Shown here: piece after piece, positions 34,701 to 45,681 of the stretch | Layout: each line of letters starts with the position of its first letter | How positions within the stretch are numbered: position 1 is the stretch's first letter | Source of the DNA: Congeria kusceri | Lineage: Eukaryota > Mollusca > Bivalvia > Myida > Dreissenidae | Direction: 5' to 3' | NCBI GenBank assembly: GCA_027627225.1 | Contig: CM051034.1 | Location: 12,002,761-12,066,760, forward strand | Length of the DNA stretch: 64,000 bases | Position numbers and translations under genes: made by a program | The notes under the pieces: model-generated | What the model was told of the DNA's origin: nothing | Databases searched by the model: none | The model's input: the letters and a program-made list of their open reading frames with translations, nothing else

Positions 34701-37224
34701 TTAAATGCCAAACAGTGTTTGTCAATTGTGTGTATGTGCATAATGTGTCAGTGATGACTATTCACTGCTGTTTATATAATCAAATGTTTGTCAATTGTTT
34801 ATAGAAACAAAATATTGTATTTAACAATCCCTAAATATTAATTCTGTGTAAATGAACTTTATTTTTGCAAATGTTATTGTCGACCTACAGTCAATATGTC
34901 CTTTTAATGCCAGGGCTTAAAACAAAATAACATGTTAATTTGTTCACTGAACATGGCATATAACTTCAAATCTATATCCTATGGGCAGTGTGTTGGTGAA
35001 GAAATTACAGTTTTAATTTCAAATAACAGAGGCGAATCATTTACACGTAAGTAATTTTCAACAAGATGTAACTGCACATTTCATAACATTTCTGGGGTGT
35101 CACATTATGAGAGACAGAGCAAATTTGTTTTTCACCCATGCTTATTCAAAGATCATTAATGACAGATATACACATAGCAGGGGTCTGGGAATATCAGAAG
35201 TATGTACTTGTACATGGACAAGTTCATTGCAAAATTCTTCTAGTCAGCATGCAACAGTCACGTATCCAAATAAAAAAATATTTTTAATTCTAGGCTTTCA
35301 CGATATATAAATTATTTTCATTAAATAATAAATAAAACACATTTTGTTATTCAAATGTATGAGTATATAATAATATGATAATTAAATCCCCAAATTTAAC
35401 ATCGTTTGCACACCGTTAATTTGTGCTTGTCCATGGACAAGTAAGACAGGAAAATTTACTTGTCCGACAGTAAAATAACCCACGTCGGACAAGTCCGGCA
35501 CAGGATTTCCACACCTTTGCACACAGTATATCACATGTACTGCAATTAAATTTTGTAGGGAGACTGAATGGAGCCAGAGGCATGCAATGTTGGCCGAGCG
35601 TAAGCAGCGACTGGCCGAACAAGAAGAACAAGAGAGGCTGGAGATGAAGGAGAAAGCAATTGTGAAAGTTCAGCAAGTGCAGGCAAGTTATATAGTGTGA
35701 AACCCAGCTGGATGGTCTTTAATGAGCCTTTAATATAACTTGATGATAAGCAAGTTTATTTCAGCTGAAGTAGATACAGTTGAACTAGTCCTTTTTGATT
35801 CAGAAAGGGGCCCTTTAAGTTGTGAAATTTAACGCCATTATACCATTGTTTGTAAAAATAACATTTTGACCTATTTGTATGAAGTTATTCTATCAGGGTT
35901 AAACTACACCATGTTGTAACCAATTTTAATCATACCCCCTCAAACGAGGTTCAGGGGGGGTATATAGGAGTGAGCTTGTGGGTCCGTCGGTCTGTTGGTT
36001 TTTGGTTTCCGGATGATAACTCAAGAAAGGCTTGACATATTCAAATAATTTTTGGTACACATGTGTAACATCATAGAATACAGGTCAAGTTCAATGTTGG
36101 TTACAAACCACTAAAAATTTTTGACAGAGTTATGGCCCCTTTTTGACTTTAAATTCCTTAAAAACATGGTTTCCGGATGGTAACTCAAGAAAGGCTAGAC
36201 ATATTCAAATAATTTTTGGTACACATGTGTAACATCATAGCATACAGGTCAAGTTCGATGTTGGTTACAAACCACTAAAAAAATTGACAGAGTTATGGCC
36301 CCTTTTTGACTTTAAATTCCTTAAAAACATGGTTTCCGGATGATAACTCAATAAAGGCTAGACATATTCAAATAATTTTTGGTACACATGTGTAACATCA
36401 TAGAATACAGGTCAAGTTCGATGTTGGATACAAACCAGTAAATTTTGACAGAGTTATGGCCTCTTTTCGACTTAAAATTCCCTAAAAACGGCTAGACATA
36501 TTCAAATAATTATTGGTATACCTGTGTAGTATCATAAAATACGGTCAAGTTCGACTTTGGTTACAAACCACTAAATTTTGACAGAGTTATGGCCCTTTAT
36601 TTGACTTAATTCCCTAAAAACATGGTTTCCCGACGCTATAACTCAACAATGGCTGACATATTTAAATAATTATTGGTACACATGTGTGGCATCATAAAAT
36701 ACAGGTCAAGTTCAACTTTGATTACAAACCACTAAATGTTGACAGACATGGCTCCTATTGAAATAAATTTTTTCCAAATACACAGTTGACCATTCACAAA
36801 TTAAAGCATTCTCTCTGTCCATTCCTTTTTCATTTTAGATCCTGGTAATATTGGCCACTAATATTTGATACACCACGCATCTCCCACTGTAGGAATTTAG
36901 ACAAAAATGCTTGGCTGTAGGGTAGGGAACCCAAAATATAAAAAATCAAGTACCCTGGGTCAGCCCGCCGCCTTCCTCCTGGGGGAAAATATTGATAGGT
37001 GCATAATGACTTGCAGGTTTACGGGAGGATAAATGTTTGTATATGTTTTCAAATCATTTCAGGGGGATTTGGAGGAGTACATCACCGAGGACAATTTGGA
37101 TTCAAAGTTGGACAGTGTGTTGGACAATGTAGTCAACTATGACTTTGCACTGTATCTGGATGGTACCCGAAAAGAAGCAAGTGGTGACAATGGTGGACCT
37201 GCGAAGAAAACTTCAGAATTGTGA
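31759..37224 (+). CDS. MRPS26: Mitochondrial ribosomal protein mS26 (4 exons)
   Basis: Exons 31759-31985, 33913-34047, 35559-35682 and 37063-37224 join in phase (2, 2, 0) to 648 nt, 215 aa, close to the roughly 205 aa of vertebrate mS26. The protein is a small-subunit component of the mitochondrial ribosome. Seen: an N-terminal basic, acid-poor stretch suited to mitochondrial import; R-K-P-R-I-I-P-K-A-K-T-K at about 33-44 followed by H-V-E-Y-E-Q; a long charged helix in exon 3 (L-A-E-R-K-Q-R-L-A-E-Q-E-E-Q-E-R); and the family's conserved C-terminal block Y-I-T-E-D-N-L-D-S-K-L-D, N-Y-D-F-A-L-Y. Introns 1 and 2 are GT-AG. Intron 3 starts CAG|GCAAGT at 35683, a GC-AG intron with the strong context typical of that class. 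The start is the first Met in frame after two tiny uORFs. AATAAA lies 33 bp past the stop. Divergent partner: the Myb/SANT-like gene. Confidence 0.9.
34120..34520 (+). repeat. Repeat in MRPS26 intron 2
   Basis: Begins ATGCCCCCGGCACCTTGATG, continues with GTCCGTCCTCCTGTCCATGA and two copies of ACCGCTTACTACAACACTTGG..ATGACC..CCCAATCCACCCATATC. It is the reverse of blocks at about 18430-18640. Ends near ACCGGGGGCATGTGTG. Non-coding. Confidence 0.65.
35930..36775 (+). repeat. Tandem repeat block of 163-bp units in MRPS26 intron 3
   Basis: The start contains CATACCCCCTCAAACGAGG and GTGGGTCCGTCGGTCTG. About five units follow from 36005, 36168 and 36330 on, with GGTTTCCGGATGATAACTCA, GACATATTCAAATAATTTTT, GGTACACATGTGTAACATCA and GACAGAGTTATGGCC. 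Later units are shortened. Confidence 0.85.
36890..37015. mobile_element. Fragment of the ATGCACCTATCAATA MITE
   Basis: Contains the right end TATTGATAGGTGCAT preceded by CTGGGGGAAAA, and ATTTAGACAAAAATGCTTGGCT, matching in inverted order the element at 44735-45037. It lies within intron 3 of MRPS26, about 50 bp from exon 4. Confidence 0.65.
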
Positions 37225-37256
37225 TGTATAAATTCGGAGGATTACACTTGTTTTAT

Positions 37257-37262
37257 AATAAA
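37257..37262 (+). terminator. Polyadenylation signal of MRPS26
   Basis: AATAAA 33 bp downstream of the stop codon, in an A-rich stretch, implying a very short 3' UTR. Confidence 0.7.
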
Positions 37263-37286
37263 AGAAAAAAATGTTCCAGTTTTATG

Positions 37287-37478
37287 TTTAAACCTGTTTA
37301 TTCAAGCTCGATTGTGTTGAAAAGCCAATTGGCTTATTAAGTCACTTTCTAGTCCCTTTGCTGGGAAGAACCAGTTATTGGTGTCTTTTGGGAGAGATCA
37401 TTCAAACGCTCACAGAATAGGGATCGAACTCACGATCTTAAGGCAGATACCATATCCCTTACACCACTGCAACCTCAA
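37287..37478 (-). mobile_element. tRNA-derived SINE just after MRPS26
   Basis: Same family as 27261-27428 (shared GTTTAAACCTG/TTTATT tail, GAACCAGT..TTGGTGTCTT, GGGATCGAAC). Flanked by TTTTATG (37280-37286 and 37479-37485). It sits about 25 bp after the polyadenylation signal. Confidence 0.75.
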
Positions 37479-37489
37479 TTTTATGCTTG

Positions 37490-39330
37490 GATAATGTTTT
37501 CAGCTCACCTTCAGTGTTTAAGGGTTAATTTGGGGCCGAAATTCGGCCGCATTCCTCTGCTTAAAAAGTATATATTTTTCCCCTATACTTGCCATAAAAT
37601 TTTCCTCAGAATGTAAGCTTTATTTTGAACAATAATTGACCAAAATCTGGCCAAAAACGACTAAGATAGAGGCATTTTCATAAACAATCCCAGCAATTTT
37701 TCATTAAACCAAGTTAGGCCATAATCTTAGTTATCATGTGCAGCAAAACAATTGATTAATGTGTTATAAAAAAAGAATAATATACACATGTAATAGTGCT
37801 TTTATAACAACAACTTTTGCCGTTAAAATTCCCCTTCTGAAGGGCCCGACACCTTTCCCCCAAATACTGACCTGAGCACATATGAGAAATATTCAAAATA
37901 GAATTTTCCTTGTGAAACATTAACTCGTAGTCGTTATCCCGTGTTTCATCAGTGTTTGATTTACGACTGAAGTTGAACACCAATGTAATGTGCAAAAAAT
38001 GGTTTGCTAGCCATTCATTAGACTGTCAATAAATTACAGTTGCTTCCCTTTCTTCACATTCTCTTGGATTTGCCAGCAATATTATTCACTGCATTGGGAA
38101 AGGGTACCCATCAAATTGGGAATCTCTTGTTGTGAAATCTTATTTATTGGGAAACATTTGAGAGTTATTTAATTAATGAGTTACTTAAAATTTTATTTCA
38201 GTTAAGTTTGTTATTTCAATGGTGTTTATATATAACTCGTGAATTACCATACACATAAATGTTATGATTTACAACTGAGAATCACATTTTCTATGTCACT
38301 GAATGAAAGGATTTTGTAACTACGGATTTGGGAATTTTTTCAGTCCAGTTGGGAACAATAAACTATATTTGGCATTTGTAGTGGGACTTTTTGCCGAACC
38401 CTGTTGAATAAAGAAACATTCACTGAGGGAAAACAGGTGCACTCACCAGAAATTGATTTAAAGCCGCTCAAAAGGTGAAAATGGCCAGATTCAGATTCTT
38501 CAATCAAACTGTTATCTTATTGTCTGTCTTAGCATGTGTTAACGTTAGTATATAACCTACGTCAGAAACATTTGGTTTGTTGGATACTGTATATTGCAAA
38601 CACACCGAGCTTCCAAGTAAAACTGTTTAAAAATACTATCTTTATTTACTGCCGTATTGGCGATGCGGATTAAATCCGACTAGTCAGTTAACATTCGGCT
38701 AGCTGCACGATATTCTACATAAAACACGAGGAACTTCGGCTAGTTTCGTAGTGTTGAAAATGTATACTCCAAACTGAACTTCAAACTGTTCAAATTCCAC
38801 TCATTCTATGAAAATGTGTATGAGTCTTTAGCTCATAATGCATTATTTTCATGTTTGTTATCTCAACATTAAACTGTTAATGTTTAATTTAACGTTTTTC
38901 ACCTGTTTAGTGCCTTTAAAGGGAAACAATTTTCTAATGAGGAACATTAAAAGACTCGTATCAAAATGTTTTTTTTTTTTATATAAACCGGTTCTGGGGC
39001 TGTATCCACTAAGTCCCTAAGGACAATCTTAACCTTAGTCATATTTACGAGAAATATTCAAATTCAATTTTCCTTGTGAAAACAGTATTTTGTACTTAAA
39101 AGATGGTAAAATACGAACCATCCGTCGATTCTTTGTCAGAGTAAAACCATTTAAGACAAATTTTTTCATAAATTGAACCGGCCACAGAGTTAAGGAATTT
39201 TTTTATTTTAAGATATTTCCACTAGGAAGCTTGTATATATATGCGGGCCCTGAAATATTTATAATGTGTGACTCTAGGCCATGACTAATTGAATGTGTTA
39301 TTTAATTTGTTTACATGCTTATTTTTTTGT
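37490..39330. other. Non-coding stretch
   Basis: No gene was supported. The minus-strand frame 37756-37995 and the plus-strand frame 38838-39020 have no domain or splice support. Confidence 0.4.
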
Positions 39331-39334
39331 GCAG

Positions 39335-39409
39335 GTACCACAATTATGTCTCACTGCGTACAAACAAATACACGAGGCTTTGGAAAAGGACATTCAAAAA
39401 GAAACATGA
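39335..39409 (+). CDS. Possible isolated terminal exon
   Basis: A strong acceptor (long pyrimidine tract then TTTTTTTGTGCAG) precedes 24 codons, V-P-Q-L-C-L-T-A-Y-K-Q-I-H-E-A-L-E-K-D-I and four more residues, then TGA. An AATAAA occurs near 39490. No upstream exon in a matching phase was identified. It may be an alternative last exon of an upstream gene or chance. Confidence 0.2.
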   Translation, partial: VPQLCLTAYKQIHEALEKDIQKET

Positions 39410-40011
39410 AAGCATGCAATACTCTTTATGAAGAACTTTATTTCGAACAATAAGCATAAGCCCACGAGTTCAAACAGCCATAAAACAGCAATAAAGTTTA
39501 GAGAAGCCTCGTGTTCCATGTTGTATAACATAATTATCATGACAGTATAAAGATAACACACAAATTGAATAATTTTATGCGGGATAAAATATCACAACAT
39601 CATACACACACTTTACATTATTTGATGTGGGAGAAAAGTAAGGTACATTAGTAGTTTATAGTTCATATACATGTACATGTATACGTTAAAATGTTGAGAC
39701 ATTCAGTTGAAATGCTTTATAGATAAAGGTCGCAAGTTTTACTGATAAACGTTCATAAACTTTATGGTCGTCCTATTTTCACATTGAAAAGCAGATGTTT
39801 TTAACTCATATTGTTGTTGTTTTTTCAGAAGAAATGTAATTATTGCATATATTCTTTTTTTCAAACTAATTCCCGTGTCTGAGAAATAATTACAATATAT
39901 ATATACTCAATATACCGGATAGCTGGAGTTTCCTCTTGCACTGCACCCTGCACTGTGTACTGAGCGCCCCTCCCCCAACCCCAAACAGCACAACACCCCA
40001 CCATAATTAAA

Positions 40012-40770
40012 AGAAGAGGGCCATGATGGCCCAAAGCGCTCACCTGAGAACTGTTACAGATGAAGACCATACTGGTGTGACAGGTTTAAAAATTAAGGTA
40101 TCTGAACAATACACAAAAGGGATTAGGATCACTTTCATTAAAAACATGGTTTAGTGCTATGGGCAAAGTACGAGTTGGGTAGTAGATGTGCGGTGTTTTT
40201 GCTAATGGTTCTCAAATCACTTTTCTCAATATTCTTACCTAACCCTTTTTCATTAAATCGGTGACAATTCTGGAAAATGCAGACACAGTAGATTTTGATG
40301 TCTTTTTCGCAGACAGTTTTGGAGAACTAGCTGCAATGCAATAATTGAGAAGGCTATGCTATAAGGTCAAGTTTTGCTTTTTATTTGATAATTTTCTGTC
40401 CAATGATGATAAATGATGTTAATGCAGGCTCTGAAGACATCAATGTTGCATGTACAAATAACTGCTCTTGCTTTTTATTTGATAATGTTATGTCCAATGA
40501 TGATAAATGATGTTAATGCAGGCTCTGAAGACATCAATGTTGCATGTACAAATAACTGCATGCAAGTCTTGCAACTGCTGGAAATCAAATTTTATCAATA
40601 AATTTTTATGGTCATGCACAAACTCGGTAAGTTTGGTCAACATTTGAATAAAAAATCGTGTGAGCAAGCCAATCATTGATAACTTGTTGATGTTTTTTTC
40701 AACAGAAAAGTTATGATTCATAATTCGTCCCAACTTGTGATAAGTTTAAAAGTAAATTAGGCAGGGGTTC
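40012..40770 (+). mobile_element. Tandem-core element, right-truncated
   Basis: The left end AAGAGGGCCATGATGGCCC with GCTCACCTGAGAACTG and the next 600 bp closely match 26155-26760. It has an extra 94-bp tandem duplication (two copies of GATGATAAATGATGTTAATG..AAATAACTGC around 40373-40560) not present in the other copy. Confidence 0.75.
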
Positions 40771-40839
40771 TGGTACACACCCAGGGTCCCCACGAAATGC
40801 AGTGGCGCGGAGGGACCTCATAAACTACGAAATACGCAC

Positions 40840-40925
40840 ATTTAATACACACACGCACGCACGCTCGTACACACACATACACATCAACACACATGCACGC
40901 ACGCACACACAAACACATACACACG
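40840..40925. repeat. CA-rich microsatellite
   Basis: Imperfect (CA)n with CACG interruptions. Open frames on both strands here are artefacts. Confidence 0.8.
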
Positions 40926-40999
40926 TCCGCCCGAGTGTCCGTCCGCCCGTCTGTCAATGCATGTGTATACATATATATGCATATCTACTGCTTGGGTTA

Positions 41000-41600
41000 C
41001 TCATGAATATTTTATGAAATTGATAATAGAAATCCACAACAACATTAAATCGCTATTTTTCGTTTCTATGTCGTATTTATTTCATGTTTGTTCTGTACTT
41101 AAAATTCTTTGCTGAAAAAAAATATTCTTAACGATTACATTTTACGCGAAATGTACGTTCAACAGAACTAGCTTGGACTCCAAAATTGTTATTATGACAA
41201 AACCAGTCTACAATAACATCGGAAACTATCAAACATCTGAATTTGCTGTCGAGAGTTGTCTCCCGTATATAGTAATTTGCGCTAGAAAGTCAAATTCTTA
41301 TTGGTTCCCTGTAATGTTATAATGCATTAACATGCTTAGCAAAATCTACTAGTTAGTTAATCGCTTGTGACAATCAGCAACAACAAAGTAAATGAGCATA
41401 GGAATGCAGAAAGGAATAGTATGAATAAACATTTCAATATTGCAGTCGGCAAACAAAAAGGCTGAATGCACTTGTCAATGACATGCAACAAGCAAGAATT
41501 TATCATTAAGAAGCATGCAATTACCACGGAGCAAAACGCATATGCATGTAAATAACATAACAATGTCATTAACTGGCGGATATGTATGTCGTTCCATTAC
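41000..41600. other. Non-coding stretch
   Basis: No gene or recognisable repeat. Confidence 0.4.
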
Positions 41601-41618
41601 GAAAATCATAATGCAATA

Positions 41619-41728
41619 GGCAGTTGTCATTAAGCAACGTGCAATTGTCATTAGCAACACGCAATTGTCATTTAGCAATATGCAATTGTCATTTAGCAAC
41701 ATGCAATTTTCATTTAGTAACATGCATG
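41619..41728. repeat. 21-bp tandem repeat
   Basis: About five to six copies of a CAATTGTCATTTAGCAACATG-type unit. Because the period is a multiple of three it creates a heptad-repeat open frame on the minus strand (L-L-N-D-N-C-x), not taken as a gene. Confidence 0.75.
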
Positions 41729-42258
41729 TAGTGGCGGATGGTACTTCAATAGTATTCGGCGGGCTAATGGCATAGTTTTACTGACAGCACTTAAACACAA
41801 AATAATACAATTTATTGACGTTCAATTTCACATTCAAACAGCAGCACTAAAACATGCAATACTTTTTATGAACGTCCCAGATTCACACACAAACAGTAAC
41901 ACGCAGTGTTATCTACTGTTTTGTCTATTATCCGTGATCAGAAACCTCTGAAAATAGAAAACATTCATAATATACTGAAAACAAGATTTGTTGACGTTTG
42001 GGTGATGAAACATACTTTTGGATAATGTCATGCAAATCCGTTCATAACTTCGTATGTTACGGTTGAATAATTAACAGATAAACAAACGGACTTTCCAACA
42101 TTTGGTATTAATTAGGGTTTTTGGTTTTTGGTGTACAAATTTAACCCTAACCCTAAGCTCCTAAACCTTAATTAACCAAAAAAAACGACGAAAACTTGAG
42201 GAATAAATGCTTTTCGTTCTAAGTTTAACTTACGGAATAAACCCCTAAACCCTACACG

Positions 42259-42582
42259 TTAGCTTAGACAAACCAAAGGTACCAATAACATTTCTGGTGG
42301 AGGTAATAAGTGATTATGGTAAACAGAGCTTGCAAGCGCACTAGTTAGCATTAGCAGTTCTAAACACGTAATACCTAAAGTATTATAAGTGTATAACGTC
42401 GGCCACAGTTCCATGAAGCGACCGGAAGCTCCGTCGCCCCCTCTACCGCCAAAGGGGCCGCCGCCACCCCCTCCACCACCCCCGCCACGCTCACCAGCGT
42501 CGCCCCCCTTTCCGCCGCCAAACAATCCCCCTCCGCCCCCGCCGCCACCACCACCGTCCCCTCCGTTACCTCCGTTTCCCAT
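42259..42582 (-). CDS. Glycine-rich protein gene, copy A (no splice)
   Basis: 107 codons from ATG at 42582: M-G-N-G-G-N-G-G-D then long Gly runs separated by L-F-G-G-G-K and P-F-G-G-R, then a non-repetitive segment ending L-G-I-T-C-L-E-L. The start and Gly pattern match the 52277 gene almost residue for residue (M-G-N-G-G-N-G-G-D-G; M/L-F-G-G-G). Where the other copies have a donor GTAAGT this one has ACGTGTTT, so the frame reads on to a stop at 42259 through former intron sequence. There is no signal peptide; the function is unknown. Gly-rich proteins of this kind can be structural or antimicrobial, but nothing here decides. It may be a decaying copy. A splice acceptor (CTGTTTTAG) lies just upstream of the ATG, so a 5' exon is possible. 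Confidence 0.5.
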   Translation of the reverse strand: MGNGGNGGDGGGGGGGGGGLFGGGKGGDAGERGGGGGGGGGGPFGGRGGDGASGRFMELWPTLYTYNTLGITCLELLMLTSALASSVYHNHLLPPPEMLLVPLVCLS

Positions 42583-43259
42583 AGCGGGTCTAAAACAGAG
42601 ATGTGCCTTACCAACATTATTTCAGAAATAAGTTTCGATTATCTTTCGTTAAAAAGTCTGTCGATTTTGAGTTGTTTATCTGTAAATAAACAACGATTTT
42701 GAGTTCTGATGCGTAAGAATGAAACCTTGAGAGCGTTAATTAAGAAATAATGTTCGATTGTGAGTTGTTTATCTGTAAATAAATAACAACTTGGAATTCT
42801 TTTTTTGATGCGTTGGAATTAAACCACGAAACGAAACATCGTTGTTTATTACCAGATAAGCAACGATAAGCGAAAATAATTTCGATTCTAACTTGATCTG
42901 ACAACATATTCTGCAAATACAATTTTATTAGTAATATCTAAAATTTATTTAATACGACTTTACAATTTTTAATAACTAAACGATCTTACTATTTTACTTC
43001 GATATTCCCACAAAAAATGGTAGTTCGTATCTTTTCTGAAATTAAAAGAAGAAACAAAACTGGATTCTGATCTGCTTTCTTGTTTGCTACTTGGGAAACC
43101 ATCTTTTTCCACTTTCTGTTTCGCTGTATTCTTTGTGGAAACGTGTCTAATATATTAGCTATAAATACATGAATATTGCTGTTTTATCTGGTAGGAATGG
43201 TAAGCAGCGGTACAAACAACAACAACAATTATTTCAGCAATAAAGCTTGAAAATGCACG
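42583..43259. other. 5' region of Gly-rich copy A
   Basis: Contains two direct copies of TTGAGTTGTTTATCTGTAAATAAA (42668 and 42760 regions). Otherwise non-coding. Confidence 0.4.
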
Positions 43260-43480
43260 TACATGTACTCGTTTCGGAATTCCCGCAATCAGTGCATACA
43301 GTTCAGCACAATATTTAGCCAAAAGATTTAATGCTACCAACAGTTGCAAACATGCATTTTAGTGCTGAGATATCTGTCTTTCAAAGTATGTATAGCTTTA
43401 CTTGATTTGAAGTGCATTTAAAATGAATGCAGTGGTTTTATTGATAGTGACCCGGAATTACCCAATTAATTGTACTTCTG
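43260..43480 (-). promoter_or_regulatory. Upstream region of Gly-rich copy A, duplicated in inverse at 48.3 kb
   Basis: The reverse complement of this block aligns with 48250-48480. Shared: TTCCGGGTCACT, TTCATTTTAAATG.ACTT, TATACTTTGAAAGACA.ATATCTCAG and AAATATTGTGCTGAACTGT. Its position upstream of the ATG and its conservation suggest promoter or enhancer sequence carried with the gene during duplication. Confidence 0.55.
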
Positions 43481-44028
43481 GTTATTGTTGTGCTCTGAAC
43501 TTGAGAACAATTATTTCTGACTCTCAAGATGCGGTGTATCATTGTGAAGAACCCGATAATAAAATTGTGAAGTAGCCAATACGCATTTGTGAAGTAACCG
43601 ATATTCGACCTCTTGTGTATAGTGAAAAAAAGCCCTCAGCCCGGTTATGATTGCTGTGAATGTTTGTAACATAAGGAGGCAGCAATATATTAAGTGCAGT
43701 GTAGAAGTCTATAAATAATTTGTAATGTCAGGTTAACGGGTTATTTTTATTGTTGACAAACATTTAAAATGAGAACACGAAAGTAGTGTGATAACCAGGT
43801 AGTTTTAAGTCTACAGGCTCTTGCAGTTTAAATCCAGGGGCAGTCCACTCGATAATCATAAGACAAACCTTTAGTTGCTCTAAAAGTGAAAACTTTGAAT
43901 AAAAATTTCCGCGTGAAATTCAGTGGATTCACAAAATAAGATGCATGAATAAAAATCCAGCGGTTTTTGAAAATGTTTACCGAGTACTAATAAAAAACGT
44001 TTGAATTTAAAATTTAAAACAAATACGT

Positions 44029-44126
44029 CGATGTATAAACAAGAAAAGAGCCAAACAAACACTTCGATGTATAAACAAGAAAGAGCCAAACACACGTCGA
44101 TGTATAAACAAGAAAAGAGCCAAACT
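44029..44126 (+). repeat. Three-copy tandem repeat of about 33-36 bp
   Basis: Three copies of CGATGTATAAACAAGAAA(A)GAGCCAAAC. Confidence 0.85.
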
Positions 44127-44212
44127 TAACTACCATAAGTATACGTTAATTTTCTCAAAATGCGTTAACCCTGGTCCCATTTTGTCCAAATTTATGTACA
44201 ATATTTAAGTTT

Positions 44213-44678
44213 AACCGCTGTCAATATTAATATCTTAATTTCTGATTATATTGTGCTATTGCCACATTGATGTCCTTTGCGTTGGCAAACAAACAATGGT
44301 TAGTTCTATATCAGATCTATAAAGCGGGTCATGGACACCTCATTTATTCAATTGGTAAAACTGTTTAAAACCTGTATGTAGGATTATTTTAAACATAAGT
44401 ATGTATCTTGTACAATTGGCAAATATACAAAATTAATACATTCACAACCGCTGTCAATATTAATATCTTAATTTCTGATTATATTGTGCTATTACCACAT
44501 TGATGTCCTTTGCGTTGGCAAACAAACAATGGTTAGTTCTATATCAGATCTATAAAGCGGGTCATGGACACCTCATTTATTCAATTGGTAAAACTGTTTA
44601 AAACCTGTATGTAGGATTAGTTTAAACATATCTATGTATCTTGTACAATTGGCAAATATACAAAATTAATACATTCAC
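44213..44678 (+). repeat. Recent 233-bp tandem duplication
   Basis: Copy 1 44213-44445 and copy 2 44446-44678 differ at only a handful of positions (for example ATTGCCACATT against ATTACCACATT). Non-coding. Confidence 0.95.
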
Positions 44679-44734
44679 AATACAATGAGAAAAAACAGTG
44701 CAGGGTTGCAAAGTTTCTATACTCGGTGTGGTTA

Positions 44735-45037
44735 ATGCACCTATCAATAGGGCAATCCCAGGGAAATTTGACAAATTGTATTTTGGGGGGATCTAATGCC
44801 CCACCATAGAGCCAAGCATTTTTGTCTAATTCCCCTCAATGGGGGATGCTTAATGGGTGTATCGAATGGCCCGGGGTGCCAGTATTACCGGGATCTAAAA
44901 TCTGAAAAAAGTCTATTTCCCTGGACCCGGAATCATTCGGCATGTCAAAATCCCGCCTGTCGGGAATTGCTTTCAGTCTAAAGTCCCGTAAATGCCCGCC
45001 GCTCCCCCCCCCCGGGGGAAAATATTGATAGGTGCAT
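44735..45037. mobile_element. 303-bp MITE with ATGCACCTATCAATA termini
   Basis: The left terminus 44735-44749 and the right terminus 45023-45037 are exact reverse complements over 15 bp. The interior is GC-richer than its surroundings and contains GGGGGGATCTAATGCCCC and a C/G run near 45005. No clear target duplication. A fragment lies at 36890-37015. Confidence 0.8.
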
Positions 45038-45187
45038 AATTCTCAGTCTACTTTGCCAAATTTTCTACATGAATTCAGGAGCGTTTTCAGAAAATGGTGG
45101 TACATTGTATTTGGATCAGGAGCGTTTTCAGAAAATGTGGTATTTAGATCAGACTGCAAATAGCAGTCGCTGTAAAATGACATTTAA

Positions 45188-45681
45188 AGGGACTATGTCA
45201 ACGAAAAGGGCCTCAACGGGGCAATTTCTTTAAAAAATCTGAAATTAATATATTAAAATGTGCATACAATAACTTTTAAAATAAGGTGTATATAATCGAA
45301 AAGAGTTTTCGCATTATGAGATAAAAATCAATTTATAATATGGGTTGTGTTTGTTTGGCCCTTTTCATGCTTACATTTTGACATCAACCTTGTCAGTATT
45401 TTGTACAACCATAGTTTACACATATTATCTTACATAGCAGAATAGCGCTGTTGGTTAAATCGCAGTATTCTGTCATTTCTTCGTATGGCTCCTAAGTTCG
45501 ATACCCGCTTAGGGTTTTAGCTTTTTCAAACATTTTTGCTGATTTGTTTTTATCAAATATCTCATTACCTATTATATTATTTATGCTTTATTAAATATGC
45601 ATGTCTTAGTATAACGCATTTTTATCATCTGATATCATGTATAGATCAATAAGACACCGATATTTTGTTGACATAGTCCCT
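45188..45681. mobile_element. Foldback element with AGGGACTATGTCAAC ends and a tRNA-like interior
   Basis: The termini AGGGACTATGTCAACGAAAA and, reverse-complemented, AGGGACTATGTCAACAAAAT are inverted repeats. Between them at about 45435-45515 is a tRNA-like segment with an A-box-like TAGCGCTGTTGG and a B-box-like AGTTCGATACC. Either a SINE inserted into a MITE or a composite element. Confidence 0.7.

Noticed and set aside
40757..41017. Frames rich in Val/Cys or Thr/His
   Set aside because: CA microsatellite translations.
41475..41723. Leu/Asn/Cys heptad-like protein
   Set aside because: Product of a 21-bp tandem repeat; no start or splice support.
42141..42156. AACCCTAACCCTAA, telomere-like
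   Set aside because: Only two units in AT-rich DNA; not an interstitial telomere array.
42389..42631. Proline-rich frame on the + strand
   Set aside because: Antisense of the Gly-rich gene; glycine codons read as proline on the opposite strand.
45435..45515. Genuine tRNA gene
   Set aside because: Box-like motifs are present but a paired acceptor stem and clean cloverleaf were not seen; it fits a SINE head better.
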